DNA of 64,000 nucleotides from [Clostridium] leptum DSM 753. GTDB taxonomy: Bacteria; Bacillota; Clostridia; Oscillospirales; Acutalibacteraceae. A program made the position numbers and the translations under genes. This document shows, piece by piece, positions 35,301 to 46,116 of the stretch. The notes under the pieces are model-generated. The model saw only the letters and a list, made by a program, of their open reading frames with translations. It was not told the DNA's origin and ran no database searches. The first letter of the stretch is position 1, and the number at the start of each line of letters is the position of its first letter. The stretch lies in the NCBI GenBank assembly GCA_000154345.1, contig DS480350.1, positions 459,706-523,705 on the forward strand, in the 5' to 3' direction.

Positions 35301-36035
35301 GCCAAGGCTTTGGGCTGGAAGATCATGACGCCGGTATTCGACGGCGCCAATGAAGAGGATATTTTCGAGTGCTTCCGGGAGGCCGGCCTTTCCGAGGACG
35401 GAAAGACCTGGCTGAGAGACGGCAGAACCGGACAGCTGTTTGATAATCCCGTCACCGTGGGCTATATGTATTACCTGAAGCTGCACCATCTGGTTGACGA
35501 TAAGATCCATGCACGTTCCACCGGGCCTTACTCCTTGGTTACCCAGCAGCCTCTGGGCGGCAAGGCTCAGTTCGGCGGCCAGCGTTTCGGCGAGATGGAG
35601 GTTTGGGCCCTGGAGGCTTACGGCGCGGCCTATACCCTGCAGGAGATCCTGACGGTGAAGTCCGACGACGTGGTGGGCAGAGTGAAGACTTACGAGTCCA
35701 TCGTCAAGGGCCAGAACATTCCGGAGCCCGGTATTCCTGAGTCCTTCAAGGTGCTCATTAAGGAGCTTCAGTCCCTGGGCCTGGATGTAAAGGTGCTGGA
35801 TAAGGATGAGCAGGAGATCGACCTAAAGCAGAACTTTGACGACGATGACGATATCGGCTTGAACGACGGCGGCACCATTCTGGAGGAGGATGAAGTCATG
35901 ACCTCCATGGATGGCTACACCCTGGAGGACGATCCGGACGATAACAACATGTTTGACGATTCCGGCTTTTTTGACGAAGACGGAGACGATCTTTTGGATT
36001 TTGATTCCATTGCAAGTGATATTCGTGAAGAATAA
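32304..36035 (+). CDS. rpoB: RNA polymerase beta subunit
   Basis: RpoB, 1243 residues, forms the catalytic cleft of RNA polymerase with RpoC. The rifampicin region ([20 protein letters not shown]) lies near residue 497, [16 protein letters not shown] near 535, and the C-terminal [21 protein letters not shown] near 1090. Residues corresponding to E. coli Asp516, His526 and Ser531 are unchanged; residue 510 is Pro. The last 70 or so residues form a strongly acidic tail (runs of Asp/Glu). ATG 32304 matches the family start ([11 protein letters not shown]); an in-frame GTG at 32292 overlaps the AAAGGAG site. rpoC follows at 14 nt. Confidence 0.98.
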   Translation: MVNVKPVHLGETVRMSFSRIDEVLEMPNLIEVQKDSYQWFLDEGLKEVFKDVSGITDYTGNLVLDFVDYKLDVDKPNYTVEECKERDTTYAAALRVTARLLNKESGEIKESEVFMGDFPLMTDSGTFVINGAERVIVSQLVRSPGVYYKMEYDKTGKELFSSTVIPNRGAWLEYENDANDVFYVRIDKNRKIPITVFIRALGLGTDGELLDYFGNDQRIKATIEKDPCKTTEEALLEVYRKLRPSEPPTIESAQSHINALFFDARRYDLSRVGRYKYNKKLGISNRLQGQKLAAPIANPLTGEVMFDEGKVLSREEAVQVENAGVTVAYVMAEGQEEPVKIISNGMVDISCYVDFDAKKECGINEKVRFSVLAEILEAARTPEELKDALREREDELIPKHIIVDDIFASINYMNCLACGIGSTDDIDHLGNRRIRSVGELLQNQFRIGFSRLERVIRERMTLQAQDLEVLTPHALINIRPVVAAIKEFFGSSPLSQFMDQNNPLAELTHKRRLSSLGPGGLSRDRAGFEVRDVHYSHYGRMCPIETPEGPNIGLISYLATFARINEYGFIEAPFRKVDKVNHVVTNEVVYMTADMEDDYIVAQANEPLDENGYFLHAKVNGRFRDEFVEVERDRADYMDVSPRMVVSVATAMIPFLENDDANRALMGSNMQRQAVPLLKTEAPIVGTGMEYKAGVDSGVCILAKKDGVVEAVSADEIRMKNDDGTTDTYHVIKFMRSNQGTCVNQVPVVSKGQRVKKNAVLADGPATCNGEISLGKNALIGFMTWEGYNYEDAVLINEKIVRDDVYTSIHIEEYETEARDTKLGPEEITCDIPNVNEDLLKDLDENGIIHVGAEVRAGDILVGKVTPKGETELTAEERLLRAIFGEKAREVRDTSLRVPHGEYGIVVDVKVFTRENSHDELPPGVNKVVRCYVAQKRKISVGDKMAGRHGNKGVVSRILPQEDMPYLPDGTPLDIVLNPLGVPSRMNIGQVLEVHLGYAAKALGWKIMTPVFDGANEEDIFECFREAGLSEDGKTWLRDGRTGQLFDNPVTVGYMYYLKLHHLVDDKIHARSTGPYSLVTQQPLGGKAQFGGQRFGEMEVWALEAYGAAYTLQEILTVKSDDVVGRVKTYESIVKGQNIPEPGIPESFKVLIKELQSLGLDVKVLDKDEQEIDLKQNFDDDDDIGLNDGGTILEEDEVMTSMDGYTLEDDPDDNNMFDDSGFFDEDGDDLLDFDSIASDIREE

Positions 36036-36049
36036 GGAGGGGCGATAGG

Positions 36050-39000
36050 ATGGAGTTTAACGTTTTTGAGTCAATTAAAATCGGACTGGCCTCTCCGGAT
36101 AAAATTCGAGAGTGGTCCTACGGCGAGGTAAAGAAGCCGGAAACCATCAATTACAGAACCCTGAAGCCCGAGCGGGACGGCTTGTTCTGCGAGCGCATTT
36201 TCGGACCGACCAAGGACTGGGAGTGCCATTGCGGCAAGTATAAAAGGATCCGCTATAAGGGTAAAATCTGCGACCGCTGCGGCGTAGAGGTTACCCGCTC
36301 CAAGGTGAGAAGAGAGCGTATGGGCCACATCGAGCTGGCCGCGCCGGTTTCCCATATCTGGTATTTTAAGGGGATCCCCTCCCGGATGGGCCTGATTTTG
36401 GATATCTCTCCCCGGATGCTGGAAAAGGTGCTGTACTTTGCCATGTACATCGTCACCGACCCCGGCGCCGCCAGAGAGCTGACCAAGCAGCAGTTCCTGA
36501 ATGAAAAAGAATACCGGGATATGCGGGAAAAATATGAGGACGATTTCGAGGCCGGCATGGGCGCGGAAGCCATTAAAAAGCTCCTGGAGGAAATCGACCT
36601 GGATGCCCTCTCCAACGAGCTGAAGGAAGAGCTTGCTACCGCCACCGGGCAAAAGCGGGTCCGCCTGCTGAAGCGCCTGGAGGTCGTGGAAAGCTTCCGG
36701 CTTTCCGGCAACCGCCCGGAGTGGATGATCCTGGACGTGGTGCCGGTCATTCCCCCGGATATCCGTCCTATGGTTCAGCTGGACGGCGGCAGATTCGCCA
36801 CCTCTGACCTGAACGACCTTTACAGAAGAGTCATCAACCGGAACAACCGCCTGAAAAGGCTGCTGGAGCTGGGCGCCCCGGACATCATCGTCCGCAATGA
36901 AAAGCGCATGCTTCAGGAAGCGGTTGACGCTTTGATCGATAACGGCCGCCGGGGCAGGCCGGTAACCGGCCCCAACAACCGTCCGCTGAAATCCCTTTCC
37001 GATATGCTGAAGGGTAAGCAGGGGCGTTTCCGCCAGAACCTGCTGGGCAAGCGCGTGGACTATTCCGGCCGTTCCGTTATCGTGGTAGGCCCGGAGCTGA
37101 AAATGTACCAGTGCGGCCTGCCGAAGGAAATGGCTCTGGAGCTGTTCAAGCCCTTTGTCATGAAGCGCCTGGTGGAAACCGGCGCCGTCAGCAATATCAA
37201 GGCCGCCAGAAAAGCGGTGGAGCGGGCGAAGCCAGAGGTTTGGGACGCCCTGGAAGTGGTCATCAAGGGGCATCCGGTGCTTTTGAACCGCGCTCCCACC
37301 CTGCATAGGCTGGGTATTCAGGCCTTTGAGCCTGTGCTGGTAGAGGGCCGAGCCCTGAAGCTGCATCCCCTATCCTGTACCGCTTATAACGCCGACTTTG
37401 ACGGCGACCAAATGGCTGTTCACGTGCCGCTGTCCGCTGAGGCCCAGGCCGAGGCCCGGTTCCTGATGCTGGCAGCCGGCAACCTGCTCAAGCCCTCCGA
37501 TGGACGTCCGGTAACCGTGCCAACGCAGGATATGGTTCTGGGTTCCTATTACCTGACCCTGGATAAGGACGGGGAAAAGGGCGAGGGCAAGGTGTTCCGC
37601 GATTTTGACGAGGCGCTGATGGCGTATGACGCCAAGGCGATCAGCCTTCACGCCAAGATCAAGGTGCGCCGCACTCTGGAGCTCGGGGAGGAAACCATCT
37701 CCAAGCTGATCGAAACCACCGTGGGCCGGATCATTTTCAACCAGCCGATTCCTCAGGATCTGGGGTTTGTGGACCGTTCCGATCCGGAGCACCTGTTTGA
37801 TTTGGAGATCGACTTCCTGGTGGGCAAAAAGCAGCTGGGCAAGATCATCGACCGCTGTATCAAGGTGCACGGCACCGCGAAAACCTCTGAGGTTTTGGAT
37901 AACATCAAGGCCCAGGGCTATAAATATTCCACCCAGAGCGGCATCACTGTAGCCGTCTGCGACGCCACCATCCCGCCGGAGAAGAAGGAAATCCTGGCGG
38001 AAGCGGATAAGCAGGTCGACCGGGTGGGCGCTCAGTTCCGCAGGGGCTTGATCTCCAACGCGGAGCGCTCCGCGGCGGTTCTGAAAATCTGGGATAAGGC
38101 CACCAACGACGTTACCGCGAAGCTGCAGTCCGGCCTGGATCGCTACAATCCCATTTATATGATGGCGGATTCCGGCGCCCGTGGCTCCATGAGCCAGATC
38201 CGTCAGCTTGCCGGCATGAGAGGCTTGATCGCCAACACCTCCGGTAAGGTTATTGAAATCCCAATTCGGGCCAATTACCGTGAAGGCCTGAATATTTTGG
38301 AATACTTCATCTCTTCCCGCGGCGCCAGAAAGGGTCTGGCGGATACCGCCCTGAGAACGGCGGACTCCGGTTATCTGACCCGCCGTCTGGTAGACGTTTC
38401 CCAGGATGTGATCATCCGGGAGGATGACTGCGGCGCCGCCACCGGCCTGGAGGTTTTCGACATCCGGGACGGCAAGGAGGTCATCGAGTCCATGCACGAG
38501 CGCCTGATCGGCCGATATCTGTGCGAGGATTTTGTGGACGCTGAAACCGGCAGGGTGCTGGTGTCCAAGGATAAGATGATGACCGACGAGGACGCCGATA
38601 TCATCGTTAACGCCGGCGTCAAGAAGATCCAGATCCGCTCTATCCTCAACTGTAAGGCCAAGCACGGCGTCTGCAAAAAGTGCTATGGCTCCAACCTGGC
38701 CAACGGCATGCCTGTCACGGTAGGCGAGGCGGTGGGTATCATCGCCGCCCAGTCCATCGGCGAGCCCGGCACTCAGCTGACCATGAGAACCTTCCACACC
38801 GGCGGCGTCGCCAGCGCGGAGGATATCACCCAGGGTCTGCCCCGTGTCGAGGAGCTGTTCGAGGGCAGAAAGCCGAAGCACTTGGCCATCATCAGTGAGA
38901 TCGGCGGCAAGGTCCGGTTTGAGGAAATCAAAAAGAACCGCCATGCCGTTGTATTTAACCAGGAAACCGGCGAGGAGAAATCCTATCTGATCCCCTTCGG

Positions 39001-39601
39001 CTCCAGAGTCCATGTGGAGGAGGGCGACGTGATCGAGGCCGGCGATATGATCACCGAGGGTTCCGTGAACCCCCACGATATTCTCGCTATCAAGGGCACC
39101 GACGCTGTCCAGAATTACCTGATCCAGGAGGTTCAGAGAGTATACCGGATGCAGGGTGTTGATATCAACGATAAGCATATCGAGGTTATCGTACGCCAGA
39201 TGATGAAGAAGGTCCGGGTGGACGATGAGGGCGACACGCTGCTGATGCCTAACTCCCTGGTGGAAAAGAGCGAATTCGATACCGCCAATGAGGAAATCCG
39301 TGCCAGAATCGCAGCCGGTGAGCTGGATCTGCGGGAGGCCACCTGTACGCCGACCCTGCTGGGTATCACCAAGGCGTCTCTGGCTACCGATTCGTTCCTG
39401 TCAGCCGCCTCTTTCCAGGAGACCACCAGAGTGCTCACCGACGCCGCTATCAAGGGTAAGGTTGACCCGCTGCTGGGCCTGAAGGAGAACGTAATTATCG
39501 GTAAGCTGGTGCCGGCCGGCACCGGAATGCACCGGTATAACGACGTCGAGCTGGAGGAGGTCCAGAATACGCCGAATCCCTTGACAAATGAGGCGTTTTA
39601 G
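36050..39601 (+). CDS. rpoC: RNA polymerase beta' subunit
   Basis: RpoC, 1183 residues, supplies the catalytic Mg site NADFDGDQM near residue 448. The N-terminal zinc ribbon ([15 protein letters not shown] near 60-80) and the second zinc site ([13 protein letters not shown] near 868) are present, as is the trigger loop region ([20 protein letters not shown]) near 904. Length is that of Firmicutes, without the large insertions of Proteobacteria. It begins after AAGGAGG. The promoter for the next operon overlaps its last codons. Confidence 0.98.
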   Translation: MEFNVFESIKIGLASPDKIREWSYGEVKKPETINYRTLKPERDGLFCERIFGPTKDWECHCGKYKRIRYKGKICDRCGVEVTRSKVRRERMGHIELAAPVSHIWYFKGIPSRMGLILDISPRMLEKVLYFAMYIVTDPGAARELTKQQFLNEKEYRDMREKYEDDFEAGMGAEAIKKLLEEIDLDALSNELKEELATATGQKRVRLLKRLEVVESFRLSGNRPEWMILDVVPVIPPDIRPMVQLDGGRFATSDLNDLYRRVINRNNRLKRLLELGAPDIIVRNEKRMLQEAVDALIDNGRRGRPVTGPNNRPLKSLSDMLKGKQGRFRQNLLGKRVDYSGRSVIVVGPELKMYQCGLPKEMALELFKPFVMKRLVETGAVSNIKAARKAVERAKPEVWDALEVVIKGHPVLLNRAPTLHRLGIQAFEPVLVEGRALKLHPLSCTAYNADFDGDQMAVHVPLSAEAQAEARFLMLAAGNLLKPSDGRPVTVPTQDMVLGSYYLTLDKDGEKGEGKVFRDFDEALMAYDAKAISLHAKIKVRRTLELGEETISKLIETTVGRIIFNQPIPQDLGFVDRSDPEHLFDLEIDFLVGKKQLGKIIDRCIKVHGTAKTSEVLDNIKAQGYKYSTQSGITVAVCDATIPPEKKEILAEADKQVDRVGAQFRRGLISNAERSAAVLKIWDKATNDVTAKLQSGLDRYNPIYMMADSGARGSMSQIRQLAGMRGLIANTSGKVIEIPIRANYREGLNILEYFISSRGARKGLADTALRTADSGYLTRRLVDVSQDVIIREDDCGAATGLEVFDIRDGKEVIESMHERLIGRYLCEDFVDAETGRVLVSKDKMMTDEDADIIVNAGVKKIQIRSILNCKAKHGVCKKCYGSNLANGMPVTVGEAVGIIAAQSIGEPGTQLTMRTFHTGGVASAEDITQGLPRVEELFEGRKPKHLAIISEIGGKVRFEEIKKNRHAVVFNQETGEEKSYLIPFGSRVHVEEGDVIEAGDMITEGSVNPHDILAIKGTDAVQNYLIQEVQRVYRMQGVDINDKHIEVIVRQMMKKVRVDDEGDTLLMPNSLVEKSEFDTANEEIRARIAAGELDLREATCTPTLLGITKASLATDSFLSAASFQETTRVLTDAAIKGKVDPLLGLKENVIIGKLVPAGTGMHRYNDVELEEVQNTPNPLTNEAF

Positions 39602-39610
39602 TGCTATCAT
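39581..39610 (+). promoter_or_regulatory. str operon promoter overlapping the end of rpoC
   Basis: A perfect TTGACA (39581-39586) lies within the last codons of rpoC; an 18-nt spacer ending TGC leads to TATCAT (39605-39610), an extended -10. Transcription would start near 39617, 270 nt before rpsL. Confidence 0.7.
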
Positions 39611-39616
39611 AAACAA

Positions 39617-39886
39617 TTGTGGGCGGTAATTTCCACTTTCGTGTCCGGCTGGGAAGGTCAAGCTTGAAAAGGCTCCTGAAAACCGCTGAAAAATAGGAAT
39701 TTCCAGGCCGCCGAAAGGAAAAGCCGCCGGCCGGTTCCCTCGTCTCTTCGATTCCGGAAGGGCGGGGAAAAGGAGAGGATTCATCAGCTTTTTGCTTCTG
39801 AATCCGAAAACTGTTATTTTGCTGTAAACAGGACAATACTTTTATTGTCCTGTTTCACATAATAAATTTTTGTGAGGAGGTGTCAT
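39617..39886 (+). promoter_or_regulatory. Structured leader of rpsL
   Basis: No gene is seen. A stem-loop pairs GGATTCA (39777-39783) with TGAATCC (39799-39805), with an inner AGC/GCT pairing. A second perfect 13-bp stem pairs 39826-39838 with 39843-39855 (AACAGGACAATA arm), ending in TTT and an AT-rich run. The second resembles an attenuator, 32 nt before rpsL. Ligand or protein control is not identifiable from sequence. Confidence 0.5.
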
Positions 39887-40312
39887 ATGCCAACCTTTAA
39901 CCAACTGGTCCGTAAGGGACGTGAGGTTTCCGAGAAAAAAGCAAAGGCTCCGGCTCTCTTAAAAGGATGGAACTCTAAAAAGCGTGTGGCGATTGATCAA
40001 AATTCACCGCAGAAGCGTGGAGTTTGCACATCTGTTAAGACTGCTACCCCCAAGAAGCCCAACTCTGCTTTAAGAAAAATCGCCAGAGTCCGGCTTTCTA
40101 ACGGAATTGAGGTAAGCTCTTATATTCCGGGTGTGGGCCACAACCTGCAGGAGCATAGTGTTGTGCTGATTCGTGGTGGACGTGTTAAGGATCTTCCTGG
40201 TGTGCGTTACCATATTATCCGCGGAACATTGGATGCCCAGGGCGTTGCCAAAAGAATGCAGGCCCGTTCCAAGTACGGCGCGAAGCGTCCGAAGGCCGGC
40301 GCAAAGAGTTAA
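39887..40312 (+). CDS. rpsL: Ribosomal protein S12
   Basis: S12, 141 residues, lines the decoding centre of the small subunit. [11 protein letters not shown] and [13 protein letters not shown] are intact, so the lysines whose change gives streptomycin resistance (E. coli Lys42 and Lys87/88 region) are wild type. The N-terminus is a little longer than in E. coli. ATG 39887 has GAGGAGG 7 nt upstream; an in-frame upstream codon at 39872 overlaps that site. It opens the rpsL-rpsG-fusA-(tuf) block. Confidence 0.98.
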   Translation: MPTFNQLVRKGREVSEKKAKAPALLKGWNSKKRVAIDQNSPQKRGVCTSVKTATPKKPNSALRKIARVRLSNGIEVSSYIPGVGHNLQEHSVVLIRGGRVKDLPGVRYHIIRGTLDAQGVAKRMQARSKYGAKRPKAGAKS

Positions 40313-40483
40313 GATTGTGACCAAACACGTATGGGCTTGCGCTTAACGCGCAATTTAATTGCATGTAACATCTGCAAAACAATGCAGTGATATATACTAG
40401 ATAGATATGTCTCTGTATTGGCCCGCGGGAGTTTGTCGCTTTCGAGTACCGATGATATCATCTATATGAAGGAGGGAAGCGAA

Positions 40484-40954
40484 GTGCCAAGAAGAGGCTC
40501 AATTGCAAAACGTGATGTTTTGCCAGACCCGCTTTACAATTCAAAATTAGTAACCCGCCTGATCAACAACGTTATGGTTGACGGCAAAAAGGGTGTGTCC
40601 CAGAAGATCGTATACGGTGCTTTTGAGATTATCCAAGAAAAAACAGGCAAGGATCCCCTGGAGACCTTTGAACAGGCTATGGAGAACATCATGCCCCTGT
40701 TGGAGGTAAAGGCCCGCCGTGTCGGCGGCGCCACCTACCAGGTTCCTATGGAGGTCCGCCCGGAGAGACGCCAGACCTTAGGTCTGAGATGGCTCACCAA
40801 TTACGCAAGACTGAGATCTGAAAAGACCATGAAAGAAAGGCTTGCCGGAGAAATCCTTGATGCGATCAATGGCGTCGGCGGCGCTGCTAAGAAGCGTGAC
40901 GACACCCACAAGATGGCAGAGGCCAATAAGGCGTTTGCACATTACAGATGGTAA
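40484..40954 (+). CDS. rpsG: Ribosomal protein S7
   Basis: S7, 156 residues, a primary binder of 16S rRNA that organises the head of the small subunit. The start is GTG 40484 (reading [15 protein letters not shown]), 7 nt after AAGGAGGGA, and gives exactly the usual family length; the frame is open for 22 codons upstream without similarity. The core signatures VARRVGG-like [13 protein letters not shown] near 76 and RWLTNYAR near 102 are present. A 171-nt spacer separates it from rpsL, with nothing else seen in it. Confidence 0.97.
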   Translation: MPRRGSIAKRDVLPDPLYNSKLVTRLINNVMVDGKKGVSQKIVYGAFEIIQEKTGKDPLETFEQAMENIMPLLEVKARRVGGATYQVPMEVRPERRQTLGLRWLTNYARLRSEKTMKERLAGEILDAINGVGGAAKKRDDTHKMAEANKAFAHYRW

Positions 40955-40984
40955 TTTGAGACCAATTAAGGAGGACCCGACACT

Positions 40985-43066
40985 ATGCCAAGACAGGTTT
41001 CACTTGAGAAAACCCGTAATGTCGGCATCATGGCTCACATCGATGCCGGTAAAACAACAACAACGGAACGTATTCTGTACTATACGGGCGTAAACCATAA
41101 GATCGGCGAAACCCACGACGGTGCTGCTACCATGGACTGGATGGCGCAGGAGCAGGAGAGAGGTATCACCATTACCTCCGCCGCTACCACGTGCTTCTGG
41201 AAGGAACATCGTATCAACATCATCGACACCCCCGGCCACGTTGACTTTACCGTAGAGGTGCAGCGCTCCCTGAGAGTGCTGGACGGCTCTGTAACAGTTC
41301 TGTGCGCCAAGGGCGGCGTGGAGCCTCAGTCTGAAACCGTATGGCGCCAGGCTGACGAATACCACGTGCCGAGAATGGCCTATGTCAATAAGATGGATAT
41401 CATGGGCGCCGATTTCTATCGGGTCGTCCAGATGATGAAGGACCGTCTGCAGTGCAATGCCGTTCCGATTCAGCTGCCTATTGGCTCTGAGGATACCTTT
41501 AAGGGTATCATCGACCTGGTGGAAATGAAGGCTGATGTTTATTATGACGAAATGGGCACCGACATGAAGGTGGAAGAAATTCCGGACGACATGAAGGAGC
41601 TGGCGGAAAAATACCGCGCTGAGCTGATCGAGCACGTCGCTGAGCAGGATGACGAGCTGCTGGAGAAATATCTGGGCGGCGAGGAGCTCACTGTCGACGA
41701 GATCAAGCGCACCATCCGCAAATCCTGTATCGCTAACACTATGGTTCCTGTCACCTGCGGTACTTCCTACCGCAACAAGGGCGTACAGAAGCTGCTGGAT
41801 GCGATCGTGGATTATATGCCCGCCCCGACGGATGTAGCGGCGATTAAGGGTATTAACCCGGAAACCGAAGAAGAAGTGGTCCGCCACTCCTCCGACGACG
41901 AGCCGTTCTCCGCTCTGGCGTTCAAGATTATGACCGACCCCTTTGTGGGCAAGCTGTGCTTCTTCCGTGTGTATTCCGGTACCATCAACGCCGGTACCAC
42001 GGTGTACAACGCCAACAAGGACAACAATGAGCGTATCGGCAGAATCCTGCAGATGCACGCGAACCACCGTCAGGATATCGAATGCTGCTATGCGGGCGAT
42101 ATCGCGGCGGCGGTAGGACTGAAGAACACCAGCACCGGCGATACCCTGTGCGATGAAAAGCATCCGGTTATCCTGGAATCCATGGTGTTCCCGGAGCCGG
42201 TTATCCGTGTAGCCATCGAGCCTAAGACCAAGGCTGGACAGGAAAAGATGGGCATCGCTCTGGCTAAGCTGGCGGAAGAGGATCCCACCTTTAAGGCTTA
42301 CACCGACGAGGAAACCGGTCAAACCATTATCGCTGGTATGGGCGAGCTTCACCTGGAAATCATCGTGGACAGACTGCTCCGTGAATTCAAGGTGGAGGCC
42401 AACGTTGGTAAGCCTCAGGTTGCTTACAAGGAGACCATCCGCGGTACTGCGGACGTGGACAACAAGTATGCCCGGCAGTCCGGCGGTAAAGGCCAGTATG
42501 GTCATGTTAAGATTAGAATCGAACCCAATCCCGGTAAGGGCTATGAGTTCGTGAACGCAATCGTCGGCGGCGCGATTCCGAAGGAATATATCCCGGCGGT
42601 TGATCAGGGTATCCAGGGAGCTATGCTCTCCGGCGTCCTGGCCGGCTACAATGTAGTCGACGTAAAAGTTACTTTGTACGACGGTTCTTATCATGAGGTT
42701 GACTCCTCTGAAATGGCGTTTAAGATCGCCGCTTCCATGGCCTTCAAGGAGGCAATGAGAAAGGCTCAGCCGGTTCTCATGGAGCCGATTATGAAGGTTG
42801 CGGTTATTGTGCCTGAGGAATACATGGGCGACGTTATCGGAGACTTGAACTCCCGCCGCGGTATGATTCAGGGCATGGACGCTCTCCCGGGTGCCCAGCG
42901 CATCAACGCCATGGTTCCTTTGTCTGAGATGTTCGGTTACGCTACCGATATGCGCTCTAAGACTCAGGGACGCGGGCAGTATACCATGGAGCCCAGCGAT
43001 TACGCGGAGGTTCCCAAGTCTGTTGGCGAAAAGATTATTTCCAGCCGTACAAAGAAAGCCGAATAA
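40985..43066 (+). CDS. fusA: Elongation factor G
   Basis: EF-G, 693 residues, the GTPase that drives translocation and, with RRF, ribosome recycling. G1 ([19 protein letters not shown]) lies at residues 16-34, G3 ([12 protein letters not shown]) near 81, G4 (NKMD) near 135. The ribosome-facing domain IV loop and the C-terminal domain V are complete. Length is typical of the housekeeping form rather than a tetracycline-protection paralogue. It follows rpsG by 30 nt with an AAGGAGG site. Confidence 0.98.
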   Translation: MPRQVSLEKTRNVGIMAHIDAGKTTTTERILYYTGVNHKIGETHDGAATMDWMAQEQERGITITSAATTCFWKEHRINIIDTPGHVDFTVEVQRSLRVLDGSVTVLCAKGGVEPQSETVWRQADEYHVPRMAYVNKMDIMGADFYRVVQMMKDRLQCNAVPIQLPIGSEDTFKGIIDLVEMKADVYYDEMGTDMKVEEIPDDMKELAEKYRAELIEHVAEQDDELLEKYLGGEELTVDEIKRTIRKSCIANTMVPVTCGTSYRNKGVQKLLDAIVDYMPAPTDVAAIKGINPETEEEVVRHSSDDEPFSALAFKIMTDPFVGKLCFFRVYSGTINAGTTVYNANKDNNERIGRILQMHANHRQDIECCYAGDIAAAVGLKNTSTGDTLCDEKHPVILESMVFPEPVIRVAIEPKTKAGQEKMGIALAKLAEEDPTFKAYTDEETGQTIIAGMGELHLEIIVDRLLREFKVEANVGKPQVAYKETIRGTADVDNKYARQSGGKGQYGHVKIRIEPNPGKGYEFVNAIVGGAIPKEYIPAVDQGIQGAMLSGVLAGYNVVDVKVTLYDGSYHEVDSSEMAFKIAASMAFKEAMRKAQPVLMEPIMKVAVIVPEEYMGDVIGDLNSRRGMIQGMDALPGAQRINAMVPLSEMFGYATDMRSKTQGRGQYTMEPSDYAEVPKSVGEKIISSRTKKAE

Positions 43067-43080
43067 CTTATCCAAAACTA

Positions 43081-43109
43081 TTGCAATTTAGGAAAAGAAT
43101 TGCTAAAAT
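43081..43109 (+). promoter_or_regulatory. Promoter between fusA and tuf
   Basis: TTGCAA (43081-43086), 17-nt spacer ending TGC, and TAAAAT (43104-43109): an extended -10 promoter 64 nt before tuf. It would let EF-Tu be made above the level of the str operon. Confidence 0.6.
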
Positions 43110-43172
43110 GAGGATTATAGCCCGGCTTATGAAATTTAAAATTATTTTCTGATTAAAAAGGAGGAAATCCCA

Positions 43173-44375
43173 ATGGCAAAGGCTAAGTTTGAAAGAACAA
43201 AACCCCATGTTAACATTGGCACCATCGGTCACGTTGACCATGGCAAGACCACTCTGACCGCTGCGATCACCAAGGTTCTGAACCTGGAGGGCGACGCGGA
43301 GTATGTGGATTACGCCAACATCGATAAGGCTCCCGAGGAGAGAGAGCGTGGTATTACCATTAATACCGCTCACGTTGAGTATGAGACCGAAAAACGCCAC
43401 TATGCTCACGTTGACTGCCCCGGCCACGCCGACTATGTTAAGAACATGATCACCGGTGCCGCTCAGATGGACGGCGCTATCCTGGTTATCGCTGCTACCG
43501 ACGGCCCTATGGCTCAGACCAAGGAGCACCTGCTGCTGGCCCGCCAGGTAGGCGTGCCCTATATCATCGTATTCCTGAACAAGGTTGACCAGGTTGACGA
43601 CGAGGAGCTTCTGGAACTGGTAGAGATGGAAGTCCGCGAGACCCTGAACGAGTATGAGTTCCCGGGCGACGATACCCCCATCATCAAGGGTTCTGCTCTG
43701 AAGGTTCTGGAGTCTGACTCCAAGGATCCTAACGCTCCCGAGTATGCCTGCATCAAAGAACTGATGGAGGCTGTTGACAGCTATATCCCCACTCCTGACC
43801 GTAAGGCTGACCTGCCCTTCCTGATGCCTGTTGAGGACGTGTTCACCATTACCGGCCGTGGTACTGTTGCCACTGGTAGAGTTGAGCGTGGACAGCTGAA
43901 GACTGGTGAGGAAGTTGAAATCGTTGGCTTGGCTGACGAGAAGAAGAAGACCGTTGTTACCGGTATCGAAATGTTCCGCAAGATTCTGGACTATGCTGAG
44001 GCCGGCGATAACATCGGCGCTCTGCTCCGTGGTATCCAGAGAAATGAAATCGAGCGCGGACAGGTTCTGTCTAAGCCCGGCTCCATTCATCCTCACACCA
44101 AGTTCAAGGGCCAGGTGTACGTTCTGACCAAGGAAGAAGGCGGACGTCATACTCCTTTCTTCAATAACTATCGTCCTCAGTTCTATTTCAGAACTACTGA
44201 CGTTACCGGCGTAATCTCTCTGCCCGAGGGCACCGAGATGTGCATGCCTGGTGACAACGTTGTGATGGACGTTGAGCTGATCACTCCTATCGCTATCGAA
44301 GAAGGTCTGCGCTTCGCTATCCGTGAAGGCGGCCGTACCGTTGGTTCCGGCGTTGTTACCGCCATCAACGAGTAA
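43173..44375 (+). CDS. tuf: Elongation factor Tu
   Basis: EF-Tu, 400 residues, carries aminoacyl-tRNA to the ribosome as a GTP complex. G1 ([10 protein letters not shown]) lies near residue 19, G2 (RGITI) near 58, G3 (DCPGHADY) near 81, G4 (NKVD) near 136. The effector and tRNA-binding domains 2 and 3 are complete. The ribosome binding site AAGGAGG is strong. Third positions are biased to C/T pyrimidines compared with neighbours, as expected for a highly expressed gene. A strong terminator follows directly. Confidence 0.98.
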   Translation: MAKAKFERTKPHVNIGTIGHVDHGKTTLTAAITKVLNLEGDAEYVDYANIDKAPEERERGITINTAHVEYETEKRHYAHVDCPGHADYVKNMITGAAQMDGAILVIAATDGPMAQTKEHLLLARQVGVPYIIVFLNKVDQVDDEELLELVEMEVRETLNEYEFPGDDTPIIKGSALKVLESDSKDPNAPEYACIKELMEAVDSYIPTPDRKADLPFLMPVEDVFTITGRGTVATGRVERGQLKTGEEVEIVGLADEKKKTVVTGIEMFRKILDYAEAGDNIGALLRGIQRNEIERGQVLSKPGSIHPHTKFKGQVYVLTKEEGGRHTPFFNNYRPQFYFRTTDVTGVISLPEGTEMCMPGDNVVMDVELITPIAIEEGLRFAIREGGRTVGSGVVTAINE

Positions 44376-44396
44376 TTAAATTATCTTTGAGCGTGG

Positions 44397-44429
44397 AAAA
44401 GGCCCGGACAAATCTGTCCGGGCCTTTTT
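44397..44429 (+). terminator. Terminator after tuf
   Basis: AAAAGGCCCGGACA (44397-44410) pairs with TGTCCGGGCCTTTT (44415-44428) with a 4-nt loop, followed by T. It ends the core expression block. Confidence 0.93.
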
Positions 44430-44632
44430 GCATGTTTCTTTATGCGCTATAATTAGTATCTTCCTTAGCCAGAAGAATGTTTTGTTTCCGCCATCGCAAC
44501 AATTTTAGTGGGGGAGGAAAAGGCTTCTGTCTATAGTTATGGGCATATGGAACAGCGAGAAGATTTATAAGCCGGATTGGAGTTCTTTCACCAGATAACG
44601 GGAAGAATTTGTTATGGAAGAAGGAAAATAAA

Positions 44633-45148
44633 TTGAAAATTCGAACTGCCGGTGTGCAGGATCTGGAAACGGTGAGCAGGATTCACGCTTTAAGCTGGAA
44701 AACCGCATACCGTGGAATCCTGCCGGATGATTTTTTGGACCAGCTTTCCTATCGACGCTGGGTCGCACCTCTGAAAGACATGATGGAGCAGGGGCTTGAA
44801 ATCAGAGTGATCGAGGAAGAAGAAAAACCCTTTGGCTGCATTACCTTCAGCGCCGCTAGGGATCAGGCGTTTGCCGGATGGGGTGAAATCGTATCCTTTC
44901 ATTTGCTGCTGGAGGCCCGTGGAAAAGGATACGGCAGGTTATTGATTCAGGATGCCATGAGACAATTAAAAGAAAAGGGCTATTCAAAAATTTACCTATG
45001 GGTTTTGGAGAAAAACGAAAGAGCAAGAAGATTCTATGAGAAAAATGGCTTTACCTGGAACGGGGATCGTCTGGAAGGGGAAGAAGGCGGGCGAAAGGTC
45101 ACGGATCTTAGATATGTTTTATCTTTCCCTAAAACAAATTTATCTTAA
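44633..45148 (+). CDS. GNAT family N-acetyltransferase
   Basis: A 171-residue acetyl-CoA-dependent acetyltransferase of the RimI-like GNAT superfamily. The acetyl-CoA loop appears as LLLEARGKGYGRLLIQDA (Q/R-x-x-G-x-G/A type) near residue 95, and the C-terminal LEKNERARRFYEKNGF near 126 is the conserved Tyr-containing segment. The likely start is TTG 44633, after AAGAAGGAA; the same frame has TTG 44609 upstream. Substrate is unknown. It is a single gene between the tuf terminator and its own. Confidence 0.88.
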   Translation: MKIRTAGVQDLETVSRIHALSWKTAYRGILPDDFLDQLSYRRWVAPLKDMMEQGLEIRVIEEEEKPFGCITFSAARDQAFAGWGEIVSFHLLLEARGKGYGRLLIQDAMRQLKEKGYSKIYLWVLEKNERARRFYEKNGFTWNGDRLEGEEGGRKVTDLRYVLSFPKTNLS

Positions 45149-45169
45149 GCACAAATTCTCAAAGCAAAC

Positions 45170-45219
45170 AAAGGCTGTTCAAAGCTTACCGCCCATGGCG
45201 GCGATTTTGAACAGCCTTT
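45170..45219. terminator. Bidirectional terminator
   Basis: AAAGGCTGTTCAAA (45170-45183) pairs with TTTGAACAGCCTTT (45206-45219), with an inner GCCGCC-like pairing in the loop. It lies between the convergent GNAT and Xre genes. Confidence 0.85.
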
Positions 45220-45379
45220 TGTTATATCGAAAACTGCCGGTACTGCCGGCGGCCCGACAGCCTGATGGCTGCGATTCCATTTTACCTAAGGCATCATCAG
45301 ACCGCAGGGCTGGCTTTTTGCGTTTGTTTTAAAGGAAAAAAATCAAAAATCAAGCGGTAGAAATTGAAAAGCATACCAG

Positions 45380-45634
45380 TTATGGCTTGTCAACACCATC
45401 AATCAGAGCTTCGTAGGAAACGCCGAAAATTTTCGCTAACGCTTGAAGCTCTATATCGGTTACATACCTTTTGTTGGTTTCGATTCGGGTAATCACATTT
45501 TTATCAATGTCCATTCCTAACAACTGCAATCGTGTTGCCAATTCTCGTTGTGACATATGATGTTCTTTTCGTAAACTTTTTAAACGATCAGATATAAAAT
45601 TTTTATCGCCGGTTTCGCTCCTTGGCTTTGGCAT
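45380..45634 (-). CDS. Xre family helix-turn-helix regulator
   Basis: An 84-residue DNA-binding protein with one Cro/CI-type helix-turn-helix over residues 15-75 (LRKEHHMSQRELATRLQLLG, then IETNKRYVTDIELQALAKIFGV). The start is uncertain: ATG 45634 is preferred, with a GGTG site 6 nt before it; TTG 45661 and two GTG codons lie upstream in frame. It is divergent from a 76-residue gene, with a repeat-rich control region between. The pair resembles a regulator and its target, as in phage-derived or toxin-antitoxin loci. Confidence 0.82.
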   Translation of the reverse strand: MPKPRSETGDKNFISDRLKSLRKEHHMSQRELATRLQLLGMDIDKNVITRIETNKRYVTDIELQALAKIFGVSYEALIDGVDKP

Positions 45635-45660
45635 ATTTTTCACCACATTTTTTTGTACCA

Positions 45661-45727
45661 ATTTTTACTAATTATTTCATTTTTATTGATTTTACTCCAA
45701 ATATGAGTTTTACTCGGTTGTAAAAAT
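45661..45727. promoter_or_regulatory. Putative Xre operator region
   Basis: TTTTACT occurs as direct repeats at 45663-45669, 45690-45696 and 45708-45714 (27 and 18 bp apart). The outer 8-bp ends ATTTTTAC (45661-45668) and GTAAAAAT (45720-45727) are an inverted repeat. The region is far more AT-rich than the surroundings. Confidence 0.45.
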
Positions 45728-45749
45728 GAGACAAAATGGGGGGAAACCT

Positions 45750-45980
45750 ATGAAAATATGTAAAGAACTTTTATATCAGGAATTGGGCAGGCTTTTAGTC
45801 CGTAATTTTAATGAGCTTCAGTTTGATTACCAGCAGGTTATCATGACGAAATCCGTACAGGCTTTAAACCGGATTCAAGAAATATTGCAGGATGATACGC
45901 TGGACGATTTCTATAAAATAGAGAAAATCGAACGAATTTTTGAAAGCTGTGGCGTCAGTCTGAAAAATCGCCGCGAATAG
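45750..45980 (+). CDS. Small helical protein of unknown function
   Basis: A 76-residue soluble, mostly helical protein with Leu/Ile heptads and many charged residues; I do not recognise the family. ATG 45750 is preferred because GGGGGG lies 6 nt upstream; an in-frame ATG at 45726 lacks a site. It is divergent from the Xre regulator and shares the repeat region, so it is probably its regulated partner. It has no Cys cluster, signal peptide or membrane segment. A terminator lies 137 nt downstream. Confidence 0.6.
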   Translation: MKICKELLYQELGRLLVRNFNELQFDYQQVIMTKSVQALNRIQEILQDDTLDDFYKIEKIERIFESCGVSLKNRRE

Positions 45981-46116
45981 AATCGAAAGAAAATTTTTCC
46001 GGCAAGGCTGAATAACCTTAAATTTTTTCCCGCGATAACTACCGGAAACGGAAGATCCCTTCGCACAGCAAACACTGGACAGCACGAATCGTTTTATGCG
46101 GTAAATGCAGGAATAG

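Noticed and set aside
37370..39178. 602-codon open frame on the minus strand inside rpoC
   Set aside because: Same situation as for rpoB: a mirror of a conserved gene, with unlikely amino acid composition.
41000..43075. 691-codon open frame on the minus strand across fusA
   Set aside because: It is antisense to intact fusA, has no ribosome binding site or promoter, and resembles the mirrors in rpoB and rpoC.
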